A DNA stretch of 64,000 nt from Triglochin maritima (lineage: Eukaryota > Streptophyta > Magnoliopsida > Alismatales > Juncaginaceae). Position numbers and translations under genes: made by a program. The notes beneath the pieces are model-generated. The model was not told the origin of the DNA. It saw nothing but the letters and a program-made list of their open reading frames with translations, and did no database searches. Positions 36,870-46,283 of this stretch are shown here, one piece after another; position 1 is the first letter of the stretch; every line of letters starts with the position of its first letter. The stretch lies in contig OY821791.1 in the NCBI GenBank assembly GCA_963682175.1, forward strand, positions 33,292,326 through 33,356,325. The letters are read 5' to 3'.

Positions 36870-37092
36870 CCAACTGAATACATTTGGTCGGAAAATTCAC
36901 GCCAAAATTAACGCCGATGGTTGTTATCCATTGGTGGAAGTAAACACCAATACAGGCAACACCGATGACAAGTATAAACACTAATAGATGAACACCTTTG
37001 TGACGGATATGATTCGTCAGTGAATGCTTGTTCTGTGGTAGTGAAATTCTTTTGAAATATAGAAAGTGCTATAAAATGAAGAAGTATTCATA

Positions 37093-37490
37093 TTACTGCC
37101 TTGTTTGGAGCACCAGGAAATAGGTATGATTCTTGTGTTACACATGGAAATTCATATTTTGGTTAGGTATCTTTCTTCCAAGAGTGGATGACCCTCGATT
37201 GGACCTATGTTGCCTAAACAGGCCCTTTGGGCAACATTGGTCCTCTTTGTTTCATACTAATATTTTTTAGTTACACCTCGCTTGGTTTATGTGACATTTC
37301 GCTATAAATTGATCAATTTTAAATTAAACTTAATCTACAATTGCGTGGTAGTTGAACTCAAAATTATACTTGTTTCCAAAGTCATGGTCTTGGAAGTTCC
37401 TCCATTAACTAAAATTGTAGTTTTTTTTTGTAAAAACAGGTCTACTCCACTCACTAAGCCAACTCATAAAGATTGGACATTTGAGAACAT
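37093..37490. other. Unduplicated flank, no gene
   Basis: First unique sequence after the tandem duplication. GCCTTGTTTGG near 37098 and a reversed GGCCTGTTTAGGCAAC near 37215 could be ends of a small MITE, but no target duplication was found. A 70-codon frame (37282-37494) is not recognised. Confidence 0.3.
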
Positions 37491-38172
37491 CTAGCCTAGA
37501 CAGGGTACCGGGTCGGGCCGACCCTGCCTGGCCCTGGTCCCTTGGCCCATTCAAGCCTGGCACAAGAAGCAGGATCCCCAACACAGCCTGGCCCATGGCG
37601 CGTGGCAGACAGGGCCGAGCTAGCACGTCGGGTTCGGTTTTGGGTTTGTGTCGGTCGGGTTTGTGGGTATTATTTTTTGTACCAAAGATATTCAAATAAA
37701 TTATTTTCTACTCAAATAAAATAATTATACTAAATAAGATAAAAAATAAAAAAAATGCAAATGAGAAGCGAAGAAAAGGTATCGACGTGTTGCGAATTCG
37801 GACGAATCAGACAGTAACTTTATGCCTTTGCTCTAACTCGATTCACTACCAATACAATTAGAACACTTTGTGAAACTTTTGAAAGATTAAGTAAGAAAAT
37901 TGAAGAGATAAAGAAGATTAAGTGTGAAAAATATATAGAATGACAGCTTTATATAGACTTCTGTATTGGTATTTTGGTAGCTTTTTTAAAAAAATTAAAA
38001 AAATACCTTCAAAGGTCGTGTCGGGCTGGCCTGACACAGTGGAGCAGAGCCCACCTGGACCCATGCTAGGCCTGGTACGATTACCATTCCACAGACCTAG
38101 GTTGTCATTCCAACGTGTCAGGTTGGGTTGGAATCGTGTCTTCCCGGCACAACCTGGTACCAAGGTCTAATC
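37488..38172 (+). mobile_element. hAT-like non-autonomous element
   Basis: Both ends carry GC-rich imperfect inverted repeats: left TAGCCTAGACAGGGTACCGG and right, reversed, TAGATTAGACCTTGGTACCA. Subterminal GGGTCGGGCC and CGGGCTGGCC blocks are typical of plant hAT elements. The middle is AT-rich and non-coding. An 8-bp target duplication is not clear. Confidence 0.5.
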
Positions 38173-38840
38173 TAGGACACTCTTATCCATAAGCTCCTCA
38201 CAACCTAGGACAAAACCTTTATGTCATTGTTTGGACGTTACACACGTCCTGATTTCATCCTCATTTTTCTATTGCAAATGAATATTCTAGTCCTTGACTA
38301 TGGATGTATGGTTCAGATAAATATCTAATCCTGACAGAAGAAGTGATAATAGGGAAATAGGAGTTAAAAAGAGACGGAAAGAGACTTAGAGGTTAGGTTT
38401 TGGGACATAGAGAAAGAAAAATCTTTTTCATTGCATATAGAGTTTGTTTTTAGATCAAAAGGTTAGTACTTATAAGCATAATAGTCACACGTGTCTTTCA
38501 GTTCACGTCTGGAATCCTGTTTGGGGTTTTGAATAAATTTACTTCAATGCTTACAATAGTCTACATTTGGGCAATTAAGGATATTTTACTGAATTGCTAA
38601 ACATCGCCCCAAAATTACTTAAATCGCCCCTTGAAATTATCATTTTGCCCTTCTCTCATTTCTACTGCTATAACGCGACATTTTACCCTCCTATCACACA
38701 TCTCTCTTCATATTCCTCTTATAATCATAAAAAATAATGTTTTGGAGGTCAGTAATGAACCAACGGACGCCCCAGTGTACTCGAATCTGGTAAAACATCT
38801 AACATCTTTTTAATAAAAAAATAATAAAAAATAATAAAAA

Positions 38841-39069
38841 ATTACGGGCGTCTGACGGAGCCGCCCCCACGTAGGAGGGGGCGTCTGGCTAAGACGCCTT
38901 CCCCATGGGGGCGGCGTTTTACCCAGACGCCTTACCCATCGGGGAGGCGTTTTACCCAGACGCTCCGCCCTTGGGACAGGCGTCTGTGTAAGACGCCTCC
39001 TCCATGGGGGAGGCGTCTTAGCCAGACGCCCCCTCCTACGTGGGGGCGGCTCCGTCAGACGCCCGTAAT
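38841..39069. repeat. Palindromic 33-bp unit array 1
   Basis: Units of 33 bp, each with GGCGTCTGGCTAAGACGCC-type dyad (or its inverse) followed by a second short palindrome such as CCCCATGGGGG. The whole array is also one large inverted repeat: it opens ATTACGGGCGTCTGACGG and closes with the exact reverse complement. Confidence 0.9.
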
Positions 39070-39350
39070 TTTTTATTATTTTTTTGAAAAAATAATTGAT
39101 TATAAATTTAGATAATTGTTAAATTAACTGAATTGCTATTCATCGCCCCAAAATTACTTAAATCGCCCTAACAAATTACCTTTTTGCCCTTGACCTTATT
39201 TAGGCTTATATAAGTCACAATTTCACTTTTTTACCACCGTTTTCTCTTCCTATACCTCATGCACAATATCTCGAATGTCTCGGAAACCAGAAAAGCAACC
39301 AGCGGTTCCCCCGATGTATATTTTTTCAAAAAAAAAAAACCACTTACCTG

Positions 39351-39472
39351 GGCGTCTAAGGCAGACGCCCCTCCATAGGGGGGAGGCGTCTGTCGGAGAC
39401 GCCTCCCCCCTATGGGGAGGCGTCTACGACAGACGCCTCCTCCCTATGGAGGGGCGTCTGCCTTAGACGCCT
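39351..39472. repeat. Palindromic 33-bp unit array 2
   Basis: Four GGCGTCT/AGACGCC dyads with CCTCCATAGGGG-like palindromes between them, again arranged so that the two halves are reverse complements. Confidence 0.88.
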
Positions 39473-40005
39473 CCCCCTATTTTTTTTTTAATTTGGTTAA
39501 AATGGTAATTTTCAGGGGCGATTTAAGTAATTTTTGGGTGATGTTTAGTGTATACTAATGGGGTTGTTATGTACAGTGGATGGGTAAGATGATTTGGGCT
39601 GTGTAGCCGATCCTGGCGAAGAAGGACGAGATGTCAGACGAGTACAGCAGAGCTGCTTGTGTAGATGATGGTCACTTGATACAGGCGTGACATTCTCAGT
39701 TGGGCATCCCCGACCATGATTAGGTTGATAAGTAGTTAGAGTATTAGTATCTTACTCTTATTATTGTATTCTCGTTTCTGTCGTACACTTACTATTCGTA
39801 CTTGTATTTGTTTATCTGTCGTACGTTTGTTTTCGTATTTGTGTTTGTTTCTCTGTCGTACTGTTATTTTTTTATGATGAGTATTCTACCTTTTAATTTT
39901 TTTGATAATCAATTCACACTATATAATGTACAAACATATTAAATTTGATAATGTAAACCCTATTTTCTATTAATATTAAAAAAAACCCCAAAAAAAATTT
40001 TTTTT

Positions 40006-40210
40006 TAGGGGGAGGCGTCTGCCGGAGACGCCTCCCCATAGGAGGGAGGCGTCTGCCGGAGACGCCTCCCCATAGGGGGGCGACGTCCGCCACAGACGCC
40101 CGACCCAAGGGTCGGGCGTCTGTGTCAGCCGCCTCCCCCCTATGGGGAGGCGTCTCCGGCAGACGCCTCCCTCCTATGGGGAGGCGTCTCCGGCAGACGC
40201 CTCCCCCTAA
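40006..40210. repeat. Palindromic 33-bp unit array 3
   Basis: Six dyads (GGCGTCTGCCGGAGACGCC and variants) separated by CCTCCCCATAGG-like segments; symmetrical about GACCCAAGGGTCGGG near 40107. Flanked by A- and T-tracts. Confidence 0.88.
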
Positions 40211-40328
40211 AAAATTTGTTTTTTAAGTTTCTTAAGGGCAATTTGGTAATTTCAAGGGGCGATTTAAGTAGTTTTGGGGCGACGTTTAGTAGTTCCCTAA
40301 ATTAATTAATAAGTTAATAATTACTATA

Positions 40329-40362
40329 TTCGGATGACCGATACCTCTTCGGTACACCGAAA
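40329..40362 (+). other. Sirevirus-LTR-like scrap inside element A
   Basis: CGGATGACCGATACC(T)CTTCGGTACACCGAA is almost the same as 44317-44347 of the Sirevirus LTR (one base different over about 32). Confidence 0.6.
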
Positions 40363-40363
40363 A

Positions 40364-40588
40364 TTCAAAAATTTCCAGATCCAACAATTTCAAAATCCAA
40401 AAAATTTCCAGGGGGCGCTGCCCCCTTGCCACCCCCGCCACCTCACCGGCGAGGTGGAATGCCGCTCGCTCACCGGGGAGCGAGACCCCCGAACGACCTG
40501 TCGAGGTGGTATTTGTAAGTCATGATGTTTTACCACCGGGGGATTTGGAACTTTAAAAATGTTGGATCTGGAATTTTTTTGAATCTTC
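40364..40588. mobile_element. Small inverted-repeat element inside A
   Basis: Starts ATTCAAAAATTTCCAGATCC and ends with its imperfect reverse complement (GGATCTGGAATTTTTTTGAAT). The core holds GGGGGCGCTGCCCCC and CCTCACCGGCGAGG palindromes. Looks like a 225-bp MITE; no target duplication identified. Confidence 0.5.
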
Positions 40589-40710
40589 ATCACTTGTAAA
40601 AAAACTCATTGTAATCCAACCGGTTACCACCGAAAATTTGCAAAGAAACGTCAAATAATTTGAGATAACACACCGTATAATTTTAATTTGACAAAAAACA
40701 TTAAAAAAAA

Positions 40711-40933
40711 CGGGACGTCTGGCTAAGACGCCTGTACCATCGTGGAGGCGTCTGGCTAAGACGCCTCCACCATGGTCGAGGCGTCTTAACCAGACGCCTA
40801 GACAATGGTATAGGCGTCTGGCTAAGACGCCTGTACCATCGTGGAGGCGTCTGGCTAAGACGCCTCAACGATGGTGGAGGCGTCTTAGCCAGACGCCTCC
40901 ACGATGGTACAGGCGTCTTAGCCAGACGCCCGT
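40711..40933. repeat. Palindromic 33-bp unit array 4
   Basis: Seven clear units of exactly 33 bp, GGCGTCTGGCTAAGACGCC plus TGTACCATCGTGGA-type spacers; the orientation of the inner GGCTA/TAGCC flips along the array. On the minus strand the same DNA translates as an 11-residue repeat (RRLSQTPPRWY and variants) downstream of the ATG at 40991. Confidence 0.9.
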
Positions 40934-41201
40934 GTCGGAAAAAAAAATCCACCTCCGTTACTTCGCCTGATCTAGGTGTTTCGCCAGACATTTTCGTGGT
41001 GTTGGTACTAGGAATGTTAGTAAAACTGAGTCAATAACCTTGTTTAAAGACACGGGACGATATGGGTATTAAATATATTGTTAAGGGCAATTTGGTAATT
41101 TCAAGGGGCGATTTAAGTAGTTTTGGGGCGACGTTTAGTAGTTCCCATATTTTACGTGTAACTATTTTTCTCAAGAAACAAGTTTCCTCTCGTTAATAGA
41201 C

Positions 41202-41876
41202 ATGGGTAATAGGCCGGCCCGGTTGGTTAAGCGGTTCTCGCCAGGGCCGGGTATTTGGAGGTATTTTTTATATTTTTTGAGGTATTTTAATTAGATATTT
41301 TTAAAATAAAAAATTAAGGGAACTACTATTCGTCGCCGGAAAACTACTTAAATCGCCCCAAAAATGACTTTTTTGCCCTTAACAAATCAATTAATACTCA
41401 TTTCGTCTCGTGTCTTTAACCAATGTGTTTGACTCAGTTTTATTCACATTCCAAGTACCAACACCACGAAAATGGTATCGACGTGTTGCGGTTCCGGCAG
41501 CCGCCCTCTCGTTGGGTCGGGCGTCTCCCGCGGACCCAAAAATGTTTTTTTTTAAATTAATTAAAATAAACAAGGCAATTTACCAGATGTGAGTAGTCCG
41601 GGGTGTCCGCTGGTTCTTTTCCTGGCCTCCGAGACATTCTATTTGGTGAATAGAAGAGTGATATGAAGAGAAAGTTGTGTTAAAAGAGTGAAATGAAGAG
41701 TTATATAAGTAGAAAGGGTAGAGGGGCAAAATGGTAATCTTACGAGCGATTTAAGTAGTTTTACGGCGACGAATAGCAGTTCAGAAAATTAATTATTTGA
41801 GCATGTTGTATCAAGCTGCACGGGCCCATGCCCCCTAATGAGCGCAAGCCTAGCACGACATGCCGGCCCATTACTC
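41202..41876 (+). mobile_element. hAT-like element split by hairpin-family element
   Basis: Left end ATGGGTAATAGGCCGGCCCG and right end, reversed, TTGAGTAATGGGCCGGCATG form imperfect terminal repeats with hAT-style GGCCGG content. The middle is occupied by the element at 41318-41784. Confidence 0.45.
41318..41784 (+). mobile_element. Hairpin-family TIR element E (467 bp)
   Basis: Left terminus GGGAACTACTATTCGTCGCC and right terminus reversed CTGAACTGCTATTCGTCGCC, with the 8-bp target duplication AAAATTAA (41310-41317, 41785-41792). Its left subterminal 130 bp match the inverted right subterminal region of element A, and its right part matches the left part of A and B. Two short frames start inward: ATG at 41472 (plus) and at 41637 (minus, MSRRPGKEPADTPDYSHLV). 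Only a degenerate GGGCGTCTCCC remains of the hairpin array. Confidence 0.85.
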
Positions 41877-42081
41877 AAGTCTTCTCATTAAGCATGAAAA
41901 TTCAATTTTGTGAGGGACATGAAGCATCTTGTTTGGATGTTGAGTTTCATGTGAGACTCAAAACGTCTCATCACGTCAAGAGGTACCGAGCTACCTTCCC
42001 TTCCATACAATGTGTAAAGCCTTGTTTCTCATGTCGCTCCCGACCTTTCTGGGCTCCAAAATATTTTCTCTCCTCCAAAAT

Positions 42082-42738
42082 TAAGAAAGAAATATGTTAT
42101 AAAAGTTACTTTTATATATCAATTATTATGAATTAAATGTGCAAACATTTGTTCCTTGATTACCATCTTTTGGAAGTGTTAAATAAGAAGTTCTTGATCC
42201 TTAACCGTAGAGCTCTAAAAGATAAGGGTTTACATAAATTAAAAATAATTCACGATCATGGTAATTGACATAAAACATTAATTACCGAGGTAAGATTGTC
42301 GTGTTGGTTAAAGATTATTGTAGCTCTACAAATATTTAACGACACGAGTATATAAAAGAAGAAAACGATTAACTTTCATATATTGAATAGACTTAATCAG
42401 TGAAACATTATGGAATTGTGTTATGTGTCATTAATGTTTCACTGTGTCGTGAATCCTAAGATATGAGACTTATATCTTTTCACATAAGGAGTGTATGATT
42501 TTATTATTATCAAAAGCTATTGATGAGTATAGTGATAAACGTATTAGTTGGTTATGAAAGGAATATATTCTAAAAGTTTTACTTTTATATGTCAATTATT
42601 ATGAATTGGATGTGTAAAAATTTTGTTTCTTGAATTAGGTATTCATCTTTTAGAAGTGTTAAGGAAGAGGTTCTTAGTCCTTAACCGTAGAGCTCTAAAA
42701 CATAATGGTTTACATGAATCAAAAGTTATCCAAAACAA
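42082..42738 (+). repeat. Two partial copia LTRs in tandem
   Basis: 42082-42554 and 42555-42738 both match the first part of the copia element 1 LTR (shared blocks ATCAATTATTATGAATT and CTTAACCGTAGAGCTCTAAAA). The second begins with the LTR start TGAAAGGAATA. They are independent truncated fragments. Confidence 0.75.
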
Positions 42739-43221
42739 CCTCGATTTAACCTTGTTCCGACAACAAACAGAAAATGAAACTCTACAAGACTACAACCAAT
42801 CAACCGATAAAACAACACACAACACCTACGATCTGTGGGATCCAATCATCATACTAACGCCACCACTTTAACTGCATGGTAAAACAATTAAACACAAACA
42901 TGTTAAAGATCCAATTATCATACTACAACATCTACGAAACAGAGGAGGAGGTCGGAAGTCGCGGCTGCGACGACGGTGGTGGTGGAGGTGGAGGGTCGTG
43001 GAAGTGGAGGAAGACGGCTGCAGTGACTATGGTGGTTGTGGAGGTCGGAGATTTGTTGGAGGGTCGCGGAAGTGGAGGAAGACGATTGTGGTGACGGCTG
43101 GTCGCAGAGGTCGGAGTTTGGTCAGAGGGTCACGGGGTTAGCTAGGGTTTGACTGGTTTTTGTCAGGATAAAGGAAAAAAAACAAAGGGAAAGGTTCCAA
43201 ATAAAGACCTATAGACGTCGG
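42739..43221. other. GGN-rich stretch ending in a CACTA subterminal motif
   Basis: Contains a glycine-codon-like GGT/GGA tract (42955-43060) in a 72-codon frame without a recognised domain. The last bases CTATAGACGTCGG match the CACTA subterminal motif of 3425-3720, cut off by the Sirevirus LTR. Confidence 0.35.
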
Positions 43222-44811
43222 TGTAAGTTGATCGATCACTAATCTAGAGGGGGATGAATAGATTATCTCCTAATTTTCTAAAACAATTGCACAATTAAAA
43301 TAGTAAGAGAAAGAATGCAAACCACAAGATCACTTTGGAGATTTATAGAGGTTCGATCACACCACCGTGTTCTAGTCCTCTCCTCAAGTTCCGATCGATC
43401 CTCTGATCCCTACTTGGGAATTCACTATTATCTTCGTTCCGAGTCGAAGATAAACCCTCTTACAATTGGAGCCTTGCGAACACCCTCGACTTGCTCGGAT
43501 CTCCTCTCACAACCCGAGAGGGTGCTTCCTCGAAGCTTTACAACAAAATGGAAATTGAAAGAGGTTGTTGAACTCTAACTTGAATGCACTCAAGGGTTGG
43601 AATTTAGCTTGGAGTGAATTTAATGGAAGTTTGAGAGTTGGTGGAGCTTTGAAGGCTTGATGATTGAGAGCACAAGAGTAGGATTGATTTTTTTGGCAAG
43701 AAGAAGATGAATGTGTCTCTTAAATGAAGCTTATATAGCCTGCAACACAAATAGAGCCGTTTTGGTGAGTTGATGAGGTTTGGACCAAAACGGAACAAGA
43801 AGTGACTTAAGTTTGGACCAAATTCAGAGCATATTCGGTCGACCGGGACACCAACGGTTGTCCGACAAAATGTGGGTTTATTGGTCAGATTGAAGAACTC
43901 GGTTGACCGAATATTCACCAACTTTCAGTAACTTTTTTCTAATATCGACCAATTAAATTCGGTTGTTCGAGAAGATTTCGGATCACCGTTCCAATTGAAC
44001 AGTAAAGAATTGTTGTGACTTGGTGATCATGTTCGGTCTACCGTTGCAAGGTCGGTTGACTGATACATGTGCTGGTTTTCTGCTGACATTGCCTGGGAAA
44101 TTGGTTTATCAATAACGGTCAAAATATTACGTGGAAAAATAGTCGTTATGTTTTCATTGACAACAAGTCTTCGGTAAACGAAGGTTAATCGGTAGACCGA
44201 TATGGACTTTCAAAGGTTGTTGCTAAACGACAAAAGATAAGTCTGTTGGAGTTAGTTTGTGCCACGTGGGGCCAATAAGATGAAGTCGTTTAGTCCAAAA
44301 GACACAAGAGAAGTTCGGATGACCGATACCCCTTCGGTACACCGAATAGAGATATCCAGAGAAATGTCGAAGTTACTGAGGATAAGGAAACGGTTGACCG
44401 GGTAGCGGTCGGTACGCCGACCCAAGGATTCCTGGAAGATCAAGAAGTTACTGTCTCTAAGATCACAGTTCACCGAGGGAAACTCGGTCATCCGTATGGA
44501 ACAAGTTCAGTAGACCGAGAGGCAAACGGTCGACCGACAGAGACAGGTTTATCCTTTTGTGCATCAAGTGTACATTTGATCCTATAACTTAAATAAATAA
44601 AAAATTACATAAGTCCTTGAGCTTTGATTACAAGTCTTGCGCCTTTATCTTGAAGTTGATTAGTTTCTTGGTTTGAGCACCTGCAATGTTAGGAATACAC
44701 AATATCTATGCAATTTGACAATATCATGTGTGTGATGTGCTAATTGGAGTTGTGCATAATATTAGTTTGTTAATCATCAAAATTAAGATTTAAAGGGCCA
44801 AAAAGCCAACA
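43222..44811 (-). repeat. Sirevirus 3' LTR
   Basis: On the minus strand it starts TGTTGGCTTTTTGGCCC and ends AACTTACA; 1590 bp. About a dozen CGG/CCG palindromes (CGGTCGACCG, CGGATGACCG, CGGTACACCG and others) fill 43840-44530. A TATA box CTATATAAGC follows at about 43731-43740. Confidence 0.82.
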
Positions 44812-44970
44812 ATCTCCCCATTTTTGATGATGACAAACTAATGTCAAATTGTGTAAGTGCTCCCCCTATCAATATGCAAAAGATATGTTAACTCCCCCTT
44901 ACTCAATACATGTGTTTCATATATTTGATTTAGGCATGTTGTATCCATTTGTTCTCCCCCTTTTGACATC
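44812..44970 (-). promoter_or_regulatory. Sirevirus multiple polypurine tracts
   Basis: Minus strand: TTTGTCATCATCAAAAATGGGGAGATT next to the LTR (only the last part is the tract), then AAGGGGGAG at about 44885-44895 and again at 44953-44962, plus AGGGGGAG near 44862. Repeated tracts here are a Sirevirus trait and prime plus-strand DNA synthesis. Confidence 0.7.
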
Positions 44971-45154
44971 CATCAAAAAGAATGGAATAATCAAAGATTA
45001 TGACAAAAAGACACACAATATGTAAATGAAATTGCATTTCTTAAAAGGGAAGATAAGGCATAAAGCCGATACAAAAACAAACACACCAGAAAGCAAATGA
45101 CAAATGAAACAAACACCATAAACAACAAGAAGCAAAACAAGCAACAAAGATAGT

Positions 45155-46030
45155 CTAGTTGTCCGGCTTGTTCATGTCTCGAAGAAGCTCCATAATTTCA
45201 TTTTGGAAGTCGAGAAAGGCTTGACGAGAATCTCCAACCACACAAATTTGATTGTTGATCTCATTGAGCAAGGTTGACGTCTCCAACTGCAATGATTGGA
45301 ATTGGGAGGTGAGGTCTTGAATACCTTGATAGTTACAATTCTCTAAACTCCGAACGTCATGGATCTCTTTGCAATTCCGGTCCAAGAGCTTCTCGTGACG
45401 ATAGGCCCAAGCCAGTTGGTTCCATTGAGCATTGGCACCGGATGGCCATTCGGGACGAGTGTGTCTCCGTGGACCACGAGTCAAGCTAGGATCCCAATTA
45501 GGATTCACCTCGGCATCGGATGGAGGAGGAGACCAATGTGGAGCTTCGGTTGAGACTCCATCATCCTCATTTTCAGAGGAATCATCTTCCGATTCTTCTT
45601 CAAGTGCTTGCTTCCCCGAGCGCATTCGTTTGTGTGTATATTTGTAGATGGCCGTCTTGGAGGATTTCAAAAGATCACGGTAAAATTTGATGTTGAAGTG
45701 ATCTATGACCAGCCAGATTAACATAGGAAAAAGGACAAAGTTGCGCTTCTTCCGAGCAATGTAGATCATATGGTTGATGATGAATAAGGGCCAATTAGTG
45801 TGAGTACCGGTGGAGAGGTTGAAGAGGCACTTCATCATTTGGTGGCTAAGTTTTTCGTTGTGCCCTTTGCGCACAAAAAGGTTGGTGGAAATGAAACGAC
45901 AAAGAATATGGCCAACAACCGGAAGATGAGGAATGCCAAGTTTGCTATCTTGAGGAACATCCGGTTGAGTCACCTCCAAAAATTTACTCATAGAGCCACA
46001 AACTTCTTCCCAAGAGAGGTTGTAGATATC
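45155..46030 (-). pseudogene. Sirevirus envelope-like ORF, distal part
   Basis: The frame continues the ORF at 52749-52161 after the inserted composite; the first 79 bp are the duplicated target. Blocks HILCRFISTNLFVRKGHNEK and FNLSTGTHTNWPLFIINHMI resemble the conserved region of plant Sirevirus envelope-like proteins. A hydrophobic segment FVLFPMLIWLVIDHF follows, then an acidic stretch (EEESEDDSSENEDD) and a C-terminal coiled-coil-like part. Stop near 45155. The role in plants is unknown; no fusion or entry activity is established for this family. Confidence 0.75.
45952..46030. repeat. 79-bp target repeat, left copy
   Basis: From GAGGAACATCCGG to GTAGATATC; 78 of 79 bases equal 52161-52239 (T versus G in AAAATT(T/G)ACTC). 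The two copies flank the composite insertion and both encode the same piece of the envelope-like ORF. Confidence 0.93.
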
Positions 46031-46283
46031 TGATTGGCATCATTTCATGCATATTCATGTCTCTTATATCCATTATCTTTCACCTTAAACAATGCTATCT
46101 AACGAGTTTTATGTTTAGATTTCAGAAATAAAGAGGTTTGAAGAGGAGAGACATGAAAGGACCCAAAAGCAGGGAAAAATGACTTAATTGTGAGACCTGG
46201 GAACCAAGATGCAAGGGAGAAGGACCTGAACGTAAGACAGAAGGACCTAAGAGCAAAACCGGAAACTCCACACCACAAAAACT

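Larger units (their letters stand above)
27907..37092 (+). repeat. Tandem duplication, copy B
   Basis: Second copy of 18725-27906. It begins with the last 615 bp of the copia LTR (27907-28521) without its upstream part, then repeats the gypsy gag-protease, solo LTR, DPH1 fragment, gypsy LTR and CACTA end. No difference besides the two poly-C lengths was noticed. Confidence 0.95.
39128..40297 (+). mobile_element. Hairpin-array TIR element B, nested in A
   Basis: 1170 bp, starting CTGAATTGCTATTCATCGCC and ending with the same about 67-bp right terminus as element A. The 8-bp target duplication TAAATTAA is at 39120-39127 and 40298-40305. It holds two palindromic arrays (39351-39472, 40006-40210). 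An additional right-type terminus lies inside at 39515-39553, so B may itself be a fusion. The start codon at 39275 opens MSRKPEKQPAVPPMYIF. Confidence 0.85.
38589..41146 (+). mobile_element. Hairpin-array TIR element A (contains nested element B)
   Basis: Terminal inverted repeats of about 65 bp: left begins CTGAATTGCTAAACATCGCC, right reversed begins GGGAACTACTAAACGTCGCC; both continue into ACTTAAATCGCCCC. The 8-bp target duplication ATATTTTA is at 38581-38588 and 41147-41154. Without element B and its target duplication the length is about 1.38 kb. It carries two arrays of 33-bp palindromic units (38841-39069 and 40711-40933). Near each end there is an inward-facing ATG (38737 plus; 40991 minus). 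No transposase is seen. I do not recognise the family; two convergent genes from the ends recall MuDR, 8-bp target duplications recall hAT. Confidence 0.85.

Noticed and set aside
37093..37230. A MITE with GGGCCTGTTTGG-like ends
   Set aside because: The ends pair poorly and no target duplication could be found.
38841..40933. CRISPR-like array
   Set aside because: Repeat-spacer spacing is regular but the units are palindromic minisatellites with no unique spacers, in plant DNA full of transposons.
40701..40991. A 96-codon proline/arginine repeat protein gene
   Set aside because: The frame is produced by 33-bp palindromic units inside a non-autonomous transposon; kept only as a coincidence worth testing.
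42876..43094. Glycine-rich small protein
   Set aside because: The frame follows a GGN tract with no domain, between LTR fragments and a CACTA scrap.
45155..45991. An independent host gene
   Set aside because: It is the distal half of the Sirevirus envelope-like ORF; its first 79 bp equal the target repeat at 52161-52239.
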